In this document: positions 42,733-51,506 of the stretch, in pieces | Position numbering within the stretch: the first letter of the stretch is position 1 | Layout of the letters: every line of letters starts with the position of its first letter | From: Jejudonia soesokkakensis | GTDB taxonomy: Bacteria > Bacteroidota > Bacteroidia > Flavobacteriales > Flavobacteriaceae | Reading direction: 5' to 3' | Assembly: GCF_042664795.1 (NCBI RefSeq) | Contig: NZ_JBHTBN010000003.1 | Span: 186,001 to 250,000 of the forward strand | Length of the DNA stretch: 64,000 bases | Notes under the pieces: generated by a model | Seen by the model: only the letters and a program-made list of their open reading frames with translations | Told to the model about the DNA's origin: nothing | The model's database searches: none | Program-made: the position numbers and the translations under genes

Positions 42733-44031
42733 ATGAAATACATATATAAAATACTAATCGCATTCGTACTAAGTATACCGGTTGGCGGGATGGCACAACA
42801 AACACCTGCACCAGCTCAATCTGAAGCTATTACGATTCAGGGAGCTACAGCCCACATAGGAAACGGGACTGTAATTGAAAACTGTACTCTTGTTTTTGAA
42901 AACGGTAAAATCACCGCAATAGGAACTAATGTTGCTGCCAAGGGCAACGTCATTAATGCCTCTGGAAAGCATGTCTATCCCGGATTTATTGCTCCTGCCA
43001 AGTCATTGGGACTGGTCGAGGTAAATGCAGTACGTGCCAGTGATGACCAGCGTGAATTGGGAGATATGATCCCAAATGTTCGTAGTTTGATTGCTTATAA
43101 TGCAGAGAGCAAAGTGGTAGAAAGTATGCGTCCTAATGGAGTCTTGATGGGACAGATCGCTCCGCAGGGAGGAACCATCTCAGGAACCTCATCAATTGTT
43201 CAATTTGATGCCTGGAATTGGGAAGATGCAGCTGTTAAAAAAGACGATGGAATTCATATGCACTGGCCTAATAGTTTTAGACGTGGACGCTGGTGGCTAG
43301 GTGAGCCACGCGGATTTCAACCTAATAAAGAGTATAGTAAAGAACTAGATGAAATTAAAAGTTTTATAGCTAACAGTGAAGCCTACAATAAATCAGAACA
43401 AACCACACTTAACGAATCCTTTGCATCTATGCAGGGTCTGTTTGATGGTTCGAAACGATTGTATATTTATGCCGATGGGGAAAAAGAAATTATTGATGCG
43501 ATTAGCACTGCTAAAGATGCTGGTATACAACATATAGTATTAGTGAATGGCTACCATGCCTATAAGGTAATACCCTTTTTAAAACAAAACGATATCCCTG
43601 TGTTGGTTCAGCATACGCATAACTTACCAAACATGGATGATGATGATTATGATTTACCGTATAAGTTACCAAAACTTTTAGTTGATGGTGGATTATTGGT
43701 AGGATTACAAAATTCAGGTACTTCAAATTTTCAGACACGGAATCTTCCGTTTTATGCTGGGCAGGTTGCAGGACAGGGAATGGACAAAGAAACTGCCTTG
43801 CAGTTAATCACCTCTAATAATGCAAAAATCCTGGGAATCGATAAAGACTATGGCACACTAGAAGTTGGTAAAAGTGCGACCTTCTTTGTAAGCGATGGAG
43901 ATGCATTGGACATGCGTACTAACAAGCTAAGACATGCTTTTATCGACGGTCGTAATATTTCTCTAGAAACACATCAAACTGAACTATGGAGACGCTATAT
44001 GGGTAAATACGGAAATGAAGTAAAAGAATAA
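42733..44031 (+). CDS. Secreted amidohydrolase-like protein lacking the metal HxH
   Basis: A 432-residue exported protein (signal ending GMAQ, residue 21). It has the beta-sandwich start (IQGATAHIGNGTVIENCTLVFENGKITAIGTNV), and the usual PGFIDxHxH reads PGFIAPAKSLG near residue 80, so both first-shell histidines are missing. A late GTLEVGKSATFFVSDGD segment restores the family pattern. It resembles the first half of the preceding 986-residue protein and probably works with it, 44 bp downstream. It is likely structural or regulatory rather than catalytic. Confidence 0.88.
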   Translation: MKYIYKILIAFVLSIPVGGMAQQTPAPAQSEAITIQGATAHIGNGTVIENCTLVFENGKITAIGTNVAAKGNVINASGKHVYPGFIAPAKSLGLVEVNAVRASDDQRELGDMIPNVRSLIAYNAESKVVESMRPNGVLMGQIAPQGGTISGTSSIVQFDAWNWEDAAVKKDDGIHMHWPNSFRRGRWWLGEPRGFQPNKEYSKELDEIKSFIANSEAYNKSEQTTLNESFASMQGLFDGSKRLYIYADGEKEIIDAISTAKDAGIQHIVLVNGYHAYKVIPFLKQNDIPVLVQHTHNLPNMDDDDYDLPYKLPKLLVDGGLLVGLQNSGTSNFQTRNLPFYAGQVAGQGMDKETALQLITSNNAKILGIDKDYGTLEVGKSATFFVSDGDALDMRTNKLRHAFIDGRNISLETHQTELWRRYMGKYGNEVKE

Positions 44032-44038
44032 TAATTAT

Positions 44039-44317
44039 ATGAACATACAACATAAAGATAACGGTACAAAAGGGGCTTTTTATATTGAGAAAGACAATGT
44101 CAAAAAGGCCGAATTGACCTATGTTTGGACGGGTAAAACAAAGATCATAATTGACCATACCGAGGTAGATGATTCTTTAAGAGGAGAAGGAATTGGCGAA
44201 AAATTAGTGCGGCAGGCTGTTGATTTTGCAAAAGAAAAAGATGTTAGCATCCTTCCATTATGTCCATTTGCAAAAGCGATCATTGATAAGAATAAAGAAT
44301 TACAAGACATTTTATAA
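44039..44317 (+). CDS. YjdJ-type small GNAT protein
   Basis: A 92-residue minimal GNAT (the small Acetyltransf_CG-like class). It has KKAELTYVWTGKTKIIIDHTEVDDSLRGEGIGEKLVRQAVDFAKEKDVSILPLCPFAKAII, including the acetyl-CoA loop RGEGIGEKL and the typical late CPFAK motif. E. coli yjdJ is next to yjdI, and here the next gene is the yjdI-like ferredoxin-type protein, 12 bp downstream. It lies seven bp after the amidohydrolase stop. Confidence 0.9.
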   Translation: MNIQHKDNGTKGAFYIEKDNVKKAELTYVWTGKTKIIIDHTEVDDSLRGEGIGEKLVRQAVDFAKEKDVSILPLCPFAKAIIDKNKELQDIL

Positions 44318-44329
44318 AACTCCTTCTAT

Positions 44330-44545
44330 ATGAAACAGATCACAAAAGAATATAGTAATGGTGATGTGACCATTTTATGGAAACCACAATTATGTGCACA
44401 CGCTGGTGTTTGTGTACAAATGCTTCCAGAGGTCTACAAACCAAAAGAAAAGCCGTGGATTACTCCAGAAAATGCTAGCTCACAAGAAATTATTAATCAA
44501 GTAAGAAAATGCCCCTCGGGAGCACTTAGCATAAAGGCTGAATAG
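44330..44545 (+). CDS. YjdI-type divergent 4Fe-4S mono-cluster protein
   Basis: A 71-residue protein with cysteines at 22, 28 and 61 in LCAHAGVCVQMLPEVY and RKCPSGAL, the divergent 4Fe-4S mono-cluster (Fer4_19) pattern. Only three cysteines are present, so His24 may be the fourth ligand or the cluster is 3Fe-4S. Partner of the adjacent YjdJ-like GNAT. The pair is conserved between distant phyla but without assigned function. Confidence 0.9.
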   Translation: MKQITKEYSNGDVTILWKPQLCAHAGVCVQMLPEVYKPKEKPWITPENASSQEIINQVRKCPSGALSIKAE

Positions 44546-44592
44546 TGGTATTAACTAGATGTTAGAATTAGTGAAAATATAAGAACAGTGAT

Positions 44593-44621
44593 CTGTCAAC
44601 TGTCAACTGTCAACTGTCAAC
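44593..44621. repeat. Tandem heptamer repeat, four copies
   Basis: CTGTCAA repeated four times without a break (44593-44620), plus one base. It lies between the yjdI-like stop and the converging S9 peptidase stop, close to the latter (44630). Confidence 0.95.
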
Positions 44622-44629
44622 TTTTAAAC

Positions 44630-46666
44630 CTACTCAAACTTCTCAAACCAAGCCAATGTATGTGCCACCTTGGTAATTAAATTACTAGGACGTGCCGCAA
44701 TACCATGAGACGCTTCCGGAATTTCAACCAATACAGTTTCTTTTTTCTGGATTTTCAATGCATGATACAACTGTTTTGCTTCACTTGGTGGGGTTCGTAA
44801 ATCTTCCATACCAACCATAACCATCGTTGGTGTTTCTATGTTTCCGACCAAAGAAATGGGCGAAAACTTCCAGTAGTTTTCAAAATTATCCCACGGATTT
44901 CCAGGATATCTATAATTTGAATACACAAAGTAATTATCGGCCACCAGTGTCTTGCTAATCCAGTTCATTACAGGTTTTGCAACTACTGCAGCCTTAAATC
45001 GGTTATTTTTTCCAATCATCCAGGCGGTCATGATACCCCCTGCACTTCCGCCTGTTACATATAGTCTGTCCGCATCAATTTTACCTCCTGCGATAACTGC
45101 ATCCACTCCATCCATCACATCGTTATAATCTTCGCCAGGATAATTATTGTATAATAAGTTTCCAAATTCCTCTCCATAACTGGTACTTCCGCGGGGATTC
45201 GGATAAAAAACCACATAACCTGCCGCTGCATAGAGCTGGATTTCTGCTGAAAAACGGTTCCCATAATTCAACACAGGTCCTCCATGGTTTTCAACCAGCA
45301 ACGGATATTTTTTTCGTTTGTCAAAATTAGGTGGGTATACAATCCATCCCTGAATATCTCTCCCATCGATTGAAGATTTGTACCAGATCTCATCCACAGC
45401 GCCCATGATTCGGTACTTGAAAAGATCTTCGTTTATTTCGGTCAATATCTTCGGAATGCGATTGTTTTTAGTTACGAGTCCTACATCTGCCGGACGATCG
45501 GCATGAGACAAAGTATATGCAATCTTATCGTTTGCTGAAAGAGAGAAGCTTCCACTGGCGTACGGTCTTCCTAAAGTCGTTCCGCCTACATTATCTACAA
45601 TGGGTTTTATTGTTCCCTTTAGATCCATATATGCAATTTTAGTCTTTCCGAAGTCATCGTACGTAATGTACAATCCGTCACTATCACTCGCCCACTGTGC
45701 ATCGCTAATACTTCTATCCAAATCTGAAGAAATCACACGTTTGTTTTTTCCATCCATATCCATGAGCTGTAATTTACTCACCTGGTAATTTTGCACTTTA
45801 TCTTCATATCCAATATAGGCAATATGCTTTCCGTTAGGAGAAACCTTAGGACTATGATCCGGACCATTTCTATCTGTAAGCGTTTCAAATAATTCAGTCA
45901 TTACACTAATAGCATATACTTCGCTATTGCGGGTTTCATACTCCCAGTTGTCGCTTCGGTTCGCTGAAAAATAAATTTTAAAACTGTCTGGCGACCACGA
46001 TAAAGATCCACTATGATTGTAATTACCACTTGTAATTTGTCGTGGTGTACCACCTTCCGCAGGAATTGTAAAAATATGCGTAAATCCAGGCTTGATATAC
46101 CCAGCACCATCTGCTTCATGCTTCAATCGGTCTGTAATTCTAGGTGCTTTCGCCCACTTGGCACCTTCAGGCTTTGGCGGTACCGTTGCGATGACAGGTG
46201 CCTTCCCTTCTACTTTCATCGTAAATGCTAAAGTTTTTCCATTAGGTGCCCAGGAGAGATTGGACGGGCTGCCATCTAATTGGCTCAACCGTGCCAACGC
46301 GCCAGTATCTAGCCAGTATAAAAAGATTTCACTTCCATCATTGCCAGCACTCACAAATGCAATTTTAGAACCGTCTGGCGACCACTGCGCCTGACTTTCA
46401 CTTCCTTCTCGTTGGGTAAGTTTACGGTGATTTTTACCTTCAGCATCTACGATCCACAGAGCTCCCACACTTTTATCTTCCATGATATCAAAACCCGTTC
46501 TGCGATAGACAATATGATCACCATCTGGTGAAATTTGAGGATCACCAGCGTATTCTAATTCAAATACATCAAGGTATTCAAACGGTTTTTGAAGCTGTGA
46601 AAAGCTTTCAGCAGCAATAAAAAAATAAAAAAATAGGGGTAGAAAATTAAAAACCTTTAGCTTCAT
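44630..46666 (-). CDS. S9 family serine peptidase, secreted
   Basis: A 678-residue exported peptidase (signal peptide to about residue 23). The N-terminal half is a beta-propeller of PD40/WD40-like blades (GDPQISPDGDHIVYRRTG, WSPDGSKIAFVSAG, WAPNGKTLAFT, SWSPDSFKIYFSANR). The C-terminal prolyl-oligopeptidase domain has the nucleophile in VTGGSAGGIMTAWM (about residue 540), the Asp in MVGMEDLRTPPSEA and the His in EASHGIAARPS. It resembles acylaminoacyl or dipeptidyl peptidases. Single gene. Confidence 0.93.
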   Translation of the reverse strand: MKLKVFNFLPLFFYFFIAAESFSQLQKPFEYLDVFELEYAGDPQISPDGDHIVYRRTGFDIMEDKSVGALWIVDAEGKNHRKLTQREGSESQAQWSPDGSKIAFVSAGNDGSEIFLYWLDTGALARLSQLDGSPSNLSWAPNGKTLAFTMKVEGKAPVIATVPPKPEGAKWAKAPRITDRLKHEADGAGYIKPGFTHIFTIPAEGGTPRQITSGNYNHSGSLSWSPDSFKIYFSANRSDNWEYETRNSEVYAISVMTELFETLTDRNGPDHSPKVSPNGKHIAYIGYEDKVQNYQVSKLQLMDMDGKNKRVISSDLDRSISDAQWASDSDGLYITYDDFGKTKIAYMDLKGTIKPIVDNVGGTTLGRPYASGSFSLSANDKIAYTLSHADRPADVGLVTKNNRIPKILTEINEDLFKYRIMGAVDEIWYKSSIDGRDIQGWIVYPPNFDKRKKYPLLVENHGGPVLNYGNRFSAEIQLYAAAGYVVFYPNPRGSTSYGEEFGNLLYNNYPGEDYNDVMDGVDAVIAGGKIDADRLYVTGGSAGGIMTAWMIGKNNRFKAAVVAKPVMNWISKTLVADNYFVYSNYRYPGNPWDNFENYWKFSPISLVGNIETPTMVMVGMEDLRTPPSEAKQLYHALKIQKKETVLVEIPEASHGIAARPSNLITKVAHTLAWFEKFE

Positions 46667-46725
46667 TTTGAGTTATATTAAATGAAAGCTAAAGGTAAGT
46701 TTTTAATAAGAAATATAAAAAAAGC

Positions 46726-48417
46726 TTATCGCACTAGCTTTTTATATTTGATACGCTTCGGAATAAGATCTCCTCCAAGACGTTTCTTTTTATTCTCTTC
46801 ATAATCACTGAAGCTTCCCTCAAAGAAATACACCTGACTATTACCTTCAAAAGCAAGTATGTGTGTACAAATTCTATCCAAAAACCAGCGGTCGTGACTA
46901 ATCACCACAGCACAACCTGCAAAATTCTCAAGACCTTCTTCTAGGGCACGCAATGTATTTACGTCCAAATCATTTGTTGGCTCATCGAGTAATAATACGT
47001 TTCCTTCTTCTTTTAAAGTCATGGCGAGATGCAATCGGTTGCGCTCACCCCCAGAAAGACTGTCTACTTTTTTGTTCTGTTCGCTTCCGCTAAAATTAAA
47101 CCTCGACAAATACGCTCTGGAATTTACCTGCTTCCCTCCCATCATGATGAGCTCCTGACTGTCACTAAAGTTTTCCCAGATCGTTTTATTGACATCAATG
47201 TTAGAGTGCGACTGATCTACATAAGCGATCTGAGCGGTTTCACCTACAGAGAAGCTACCTTTATCTGGCGTTTCTTCTCCCATGATCATTCTAAAGATAG
47301 TCGTCTTACCAGCACCGTTAGGTCCTATGACACCTACAATTCCCGCCTGAGGCAATTTAAAATTTAGGTCTTCGTATAAAAGCCTGTCCCCATATCCTTT
47401 GGAAACCCCCTGTGCTTCTAACACATTGGTTCCCAGCCTTGGACCATTAGGAATATAAATCTCCAACTTTTCATCCAGTTGTTTCTGGTCCTGACTCATC
47501 AACTTATCGTAATTCTTTAAACGAGCCTTTTGCTTGGTTTGTCGACCTTTTGCACCTTGACGCACCCATTCTAATTCTCGTTCTAATGTTTTCTGGCGCT
47601 TTGAAGCCGTTTTGCTTTCCTGTGCCATTCGTTTTGATTTCTGATCTAGCCAGGAAGAATAATTTCCTTTCCAGGGGATTCCTTCTCCACGATCCAATTC
47701 TAGAATCCAACCAGCAATATTATCAAGAAAATATCTATCGTGTGTTACGGCAATGACCGTTCCTTTATAGCTCGCTAAATGATGTTCTAACCAATGTACA
47801 CTTTCTGCATCCAGATGGTTGGTAGGCTCATCGAGTAATAATACATCAGGCTCTTGCAAAAGTAATCTACATAAGGCCACACGACGACGCTCTCCTCCAG
47901 ATAGTACACCAATCTTCTTATCACTCTCTGGCGTACGTAACGCATCCATAGCGATCTCCAACTTGGTATCCAACTCCCAGGCATTGGTTGCATCGATCTG
48001 GTCCTGTAAAGCAGCTTGTCTTGCCATTAGCTTATCCATTTTATCTGGATCGCTATAGTTTTCCTCCAGACCAAAGGCATCATTAATTTTATTGTATTCA
48101 TCCAAGATCGCAACAGTTTCGGCTGCCCCTTCTTTTACAATTTCGATAACAGTTTTATCTTCATCCAGTTTCGGTTCCTGTTCTAAATACCCAACAGAAT
48201 ATCCAGGTGCGAAAACGACATCGCCCTGATAATTTTTATCAACTCCTGCAATAATTTTCAGCAAGGTAGATTTACCACTTCCATTAAGACCTAAAATTCC
48301 AATTTTAGCGCCATAGAAGAAGCTTAAATAAATATTTTTTAAAACGGGAGTTTGCGCGTTCTGAAATGTCTTGGTTACCCCAGACATAGAGAAAATTACT
48401 TTTTTATCGTCGGACAT
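46726..48417 (-). CDS. ettA: Energy-dependent translational throttle protein EttA
   Basis: A 563-residue ABC-F protein with two nucleotide-binding domains. Walker A motifs are GLNGSGKST (about 42) and GPNGAGKTT (about 358), signature motifs LSGGERRRVALCRLL and LSGGERNRLHLAM, and Walker B LLLDEPTNHLDAESV and LLLDEPTNDLDVNT. The interdomain linker and the EttA-specific arm region are present. It binds the ribosomal E site and gates the first elongation step by ATP/ADP ratio. It follows the CAL67264-type gene by 59 bp. Confidence 0.95.
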   Translation of the reverse strand: MSDDKKVIFSMSGVTKTFQNAQTPVLKNIYLSFFYGAKIGILGLNGSGKSTLLKIIAGVDKNYQGDVVFAPGYSVGYLEQEPKLDEDKTVIEIVKEGAAETVAILDEYNKINDAFGLEENYSDPDKMDKLMARQAALQDQIDATNAWELDTKLEIAMDALRTPESDKKIGVLSGGERRRVALCRLLLQEPDVLLLDEPTNHLDAESVHWLEHHLASYKGTVIAVTHDRYFLDNIAGWILELDRGEGIPWKGNYSSWLDQKSKRMAQESKTASKRQKTLERELEWVRQGAKGRQTKQKARLKNYDKLMSQDQKQLDEKLEIYIPNGPRLGTNVLEAQGVSKGYGDRLLYEDLNFKLPQAGIVGVIGPNGAGKTTIFRMIMGEETPDKGSFSVGETAQIAYVDQSHSNIDVNKTIWENFSDSQELIMMGGKQVNSRAYLSRFNFSGSEQNKKVDSLSGGERNRLHLAMTLKEEGNVLLLDEPTNDLDVNTLRALEEGLENFAGCAVVISHDRWFLDRICTHILAFEGNSQVYFFEGSFSDYEENKKKRLGGDLIPKRIKYKKLVR

Positions 48418-48476
48418 GTGTATATTATTAGTTATTTGGTTAAAAAGTTAGTTGATTGATTGATTTGAAGAAAAAT

Positions 48477-48653
48477 TTACATTCTCCCTTTCAATGCATT
48501 AAACACCCATGCGATGGCGAAAAAACCAATCCCCACAGATACAAATCCCCATCCTGCAACGTCGTCATATCTAAAAGCACCTAGGGCAATTAATCCGCAG
48601 CCTACTACAATCATAATAAATGTTGCCCATGCCAATACTGTATTTTTATTCAT
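48477..48653 (-). CDS. CAL67264-family small membrane protein
   Basis: A 58-residue protein. It has two hydrophobic segments (about 6-26 and 34-54) around a GAFRYDDVAGWGFVSVGIG loop, the pattern of the Bacteroidota CAL67264 membrane family. A second ATG directly upstream (48656) would add one residue. It sits 59 bp before ettA on the same strand and is probably cotranscribed. Confidence 0.8.
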   Translation of the reverse strand: MNKNTVLAWATFIMIVVGCGLIALGAFRYDDVAGWGFVSVGIGFFAIAWVFNALKGRM

Positions 48654-48675
48654 CATTTTTGGTTTGTTTTTTATG

Positions 48676-48781
48676 GCAATCCGTCAAGCTTTCGTTTCAC
48701 TTTGCTTTCCGGTCCGGCTTTCTGCTGTATACCAGACGCGCACTAGGTTCGGTCTGGTGATGCCGCATCAATCCGTATTGC
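48676..48781. repeat. Structured GC-richer intergenic element, possible interspersed repeat
   Basis: About 106 bp bounded by GCAAT (48676-48680) and ATTGC (48777-48781), with CAATCCGT repeated directly near both ends (48677-48684 and 48769-48776). Inside are a hairpin ACCAGAC/GTCTGGT (48731-48737/48752-48758) and a 13-base palindrome TGATGCCGCATCA. It is clearly GC-richer than its flanks and does not code convincingly. It resembles REP/MITE-like repeats that I recall from flavobacterial intergenic regions. The remaining 48782-48943 holds nothing I can support. Confidence 0.55.
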
Positions 48782-48943
48782 AAGTTTTAGAATCTTACAA
48801 ATATCGTTATTTCTTGAGTATTTTCAGAATACATTTCAGCTAAGTTTTAATACAAAACATCATATTTATAGTAAGATTTTTAGTGTAGAATAGAATTCTA
48901 ATACCTCTCATTTTGTATTTTTACACAAATTCAATAATACTAC

Positions 48944-50587
48944 ATGGACCTTACCTTCAACAAAAACGAAGACTACAATAAATTATTAGTTTCAGAATTA
49001 CGCTCAAAACTTGCCAAAGTCAAACTGGGTGGTGGCGAAAAACGTATCGAAAAGCACCACGCCAAAGGGAAAATGACTGCCAGAGAGCGAATCAAATATC
49101 TTTTGGATGACAAAAAACCTTCCATCGAAATTGGCGCATTCGCTGGCGAAGGGATGTATGCCGAACATGGGGGTTGTCCAAGTGGCGGAGTGGTTGTAAA
49201 AATTGGGTATGTAAAAGGGAAACAATGTATCGTAGTAGCAAATGATGCCACTGTAAAAGCAGGAGCCTGGTTTCCAATTACCGGAAAGAAAAATTTGCGG
49301 GCACAAGAAATTTCTATTGAAAATAAGCTTCCTATTATTTATCTGGTGGACAGCGCAGGAGTCTATCTTCCTATGCAGGATGAAATTTTCCCGGATAAGG
49401 AACATTTTGGACGGATTTTTAGAAATAACGCCGTGATGAGCAGTATGGGAATTACACAGATTGCCGCCGTAATGGGAAGCTGTGTGGCAGGAGGTGCGTA
49501 CTTGCCTATAATGAGTGACGAGGCACTTATCGTCGATAAAACCGGAAGTATCTTTCTTGCCGGTAGTTATTTGGTAAAAGCTGCCATTGGCGAAAGTATT
49601 GACAACGAAACTTTGGGGGGAGCAACCACTCATTGTGAAGTTAGTGGAGTGACAGATTATAAAGCCAAAGACGACAAAGACGCTTTGGATACTATAAAGA
49701 ATATTGTATCTAAGATCGGTGATTTTGAAAAAGCAGGTTTTAATCGTGAAAAAGCAATAAAGCCAAAAGAAGATCCTAAAAATATGTACGGAATTCTACC
49801 AAAATCGCGTGCAGATCAATATGACATGCGCGAGATCATTAAATGTCTGGTAGATGATAGTAAGTTTGAAGAATATAAAGAAGGCTACGGTCAAACCATC
49901 CTTACTGGCTATGCACGAATCGATGGGTGGGCGGTAGGAATTGTCGCCAACCAACGAAAACTGGTAAAAACCACCAAAGCAAAAACCAAACCTAGCGAAA
50001 TGCAGTTTGGCGGAGTGATATATAGTGATAGTGCCGATAAAGCGACTCGTTTTATTGCCAATTGCAATCAGAAGAAAATTCCGTTGGTTTTCTTACAGGA
50101 TGTGACCGGATTTATGGTAGGTAGTAAAAGTGAGCACGGTGGTATTATTAAAGATGGAGCTAAAATGGTAAATGCCGTAAGTAATAGTGTGGTGCCAAAA
50201 TTCACGATTGTGATAGGAAACTCTTATGGTGCCGGAAATTATGCGATGTGCGGTAAAGCGTATGATCCAAGATTGATTGTTGCGTGGCCAAGTGCAGAAC
50301 TGGCTGTGATGAGTGGTAATAGCGCCGCAAAAGTATTGCTTCAGATTGAAACTGCTTCTTTAAAGAAAAAAGGAGAAACCATTACTCCAGATGTTGAAAA
50401 AGAGCTGTACGATAAAATCAAAGCACGCTATGACGAGCAGATTTCTCCTTATTATGCTGCTTCCAGAATATGGACAGATGCCGTAATTGATCCCATCGAT
50501 ACCAGAACCTGGATCAGTTTGGGAATTGAAGCAGCCAACCACGCTCCTATTGAAAAAAAGTTTAATCTAGGCGTAATTCAAGTGTAA
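48944..50587 (+). CDS. Acyl-CoA carboxylase, carboxyltransferase beta subunit
   Basis: A 547-residue biotin-dependent carboxyltransferase of the methylcrotonyl/propionyl-CoA type. The N-terminal half has KGKMTARERIKYLLD, IYLVDSAGVYLPMQDEIFPDKEHFGRIFRNNAVMSSMGITQIAAVMGSCVAGGAYLPIMSDEA, and the C-terminal half LVFLQDVTGFMVG and GNSYGAGNYAMCGKAYDPR. The DSAGVYLPMQ..FPDKEHFGRIF pattern is closest to methylcrotonyl-CoA carboxylase beta (leucine breakdown), but acyl-CoA preference cannot be settled by eye. No biotin-carboxylase subunit gene lies nearby. Confidence 0.9.
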   Translation: MDLTFNKNEDYNKLLVSELRSKLAKVKLGGGEKRIEKHHAKGKMTARERIKYLLDDKKPSIEIGAFAGEGMYAEHGGCPSGGVVVKIGYVKGKQCIVVANDATVKAGAWFPITGKKNLRAQEISIENKLPIIYLVDSAGVYLPMQDEIFPDKEHFGRIFRNNAVMSSMGITQIAAVMGSCVAGGAYLPIMSDEALIVDKTGSIFLAGSYLVKAAIGESIDNETLGGATTHCEVSGVTDYKAKDDKDALDTIKNIVSKIGDFEKAGFNREKAIKPKEDPKNMYGILPKSRADQYDMREIIKCLVDDSKFEEYKEGYGQTILTGYARIDGWAVGIVANQRKLVKTTKAKTKPSEMQFGGVIYSDSADKATRFIANCNQKKIPLVFLQDVTGFMVGSKSEHGGIIKDGAKMVNAVSNSVVPKFTIVIGNSYGAGNYAMCGKAYDPRLIVAWPSAELAVMSGNSAAKVLLQIETASLKKKGETITPDVEKELYDKIKARYDEQISPYYAASRIWTDAVIDPIDTRTWISLGIEAANHAPIEKKFNLGVIQV

Positions 50588-50608
50588 AACATCGTATGGT
50601 TAACGATA

Positions 50609-51331
50609 CTAATTGTGAATGTACATTTGAGTTGAAATAAAACTTTTTCCCCAATTGTAGTTGTTACCTGAGCTAGACCACATATTAAATCTGTACTCAA
50701 CAGGTGATGCATTCGAATGTCTCTGTTCTATATAACCATTTAGGGAATAAGTAATAGTAAGCGGATTATTATTTGCTGAGTTATTTACAACTTCTATAAA
50801 TGTTGTACTAACAGAAACCATACTATAACTATCGTTACTGAATGAGTTTAAGAGATATCTATCTGGTATAGAGTATTTTCTACTTCCTGCTTGAGCCTCT
50901 ACATTATTTCTTAGAAATCTAATTCCATAATAACCATTGACTTTATCAAAACTTCCCGCTAATCCCATAGGCACCGAATAATTAACAATGAGAGTAGCTT
51001 TTACTCGAGCAGGAATGACAACGGTATTTGTAAGACCCAAATTAACATTGTCTACAATTTGTAACCCCGTTGAATACATAGTATAATTTATTGGATTGGT
51101 AGCCTCATCAAAATAAACTTCTTTTAAAAACTTAATATTTGATATCTTTCCTGTATTACCATTCAAATCTGCTGAAAGTACATCTAATGAGTTATTCATA
51201 ATAGGTAAATTTCTAATTCTTAATTCACCATTTACATCTAGCTCTTTGGTTGGTGAAATTGTATTGACACCAACCTGTCCAATGACAGGATTTATCATCG
51301 AAAACATTAAAAATAAAAAAATAATTCTCAT
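50609..51331 (-). CDS. Secreted fibre-like surface protein
   Basis: A 240-residue exported protein: signal peptide to residue 18 (MINPVIGQ), then VGVNTISPTKELDVNGELRIRNL, a short motif frequent at the start of flavobacterial tail-fibre-like surface proteins. The rest is beta-rich with many Asn/Ser and no catalytic pattern. I do not assign a function. Unlike many proteins with this N-terminus it has no S74 chaperone domain, although one occurs in the gene at 9212. The coding sequence looks more AT-rich than its neighbours, hinting at a recent or fast-evolving gene. Confidence 0.7.
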   Translation of the reverse strand: MRIIFLFLMFSMINPVIGQVGVNTISPTKELDVNGELRIRNLPIMNNSLDVLSADLNGNTGKISNIKFLKEVYFDEATNPINYTMYSTGLQIVDNVNLGLTNTVVIPARVKATLIVNYSVPMGLAGSFDKVNGYYGIRFLRNNVEAQAGSRKYSIPDRYLLNSFSNDSYSMVSVSTTFIEVVNNSANNNPLTITYSLNGYIEQRHSNASPVEYRFNMWSSSGNNYNWGKSFISTQMYIHN

Positions 51332-51334
51332 AGG

Positions 51335-51359
51335 TTACTTATTTTAAAAGCATAAGTAA
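51335..51359 (-). promoter_or_regulatory. Start-proximal hairpin before the surface protein gene
   Basis: A perfect 8-bp inverted repeat TTACTTAT/ATAAGTAA with a nine-base spacer ends three bases before the ATG at 51331 on the minus strand. A second inverted repeat ATGACAT/ATGTCAT (51408-51414, 51430-51436) lies further upstream. Confidence 0.5.
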
Positions 51360-51506
51360 GTTTGTAAGATTTTGATATTGGGCAAAAAATCTATTGAAAC
51401 AATTACCATGACATCGAAAAAAGGTGACAATGTCATCAAAATACCCACGAATTATTTAGTACTATTTTTATTTTAAATTAAAGTTTTATAAAAAAATTAG
51501 ATATAA

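Noticed and set aside
44593..44621. Insertion-sequence footprint or CRISPR repeat
   Set aside because: A plain heptamer tandem repeat with no inverted ends and no spacers.
48514..48843. 109-codon open frame on the plus strand over the CAL67264 gene and the structured element
   Set aside because: It runs antisense to a recognisable small membrane gene, has low-complexity composition and resembles no family.
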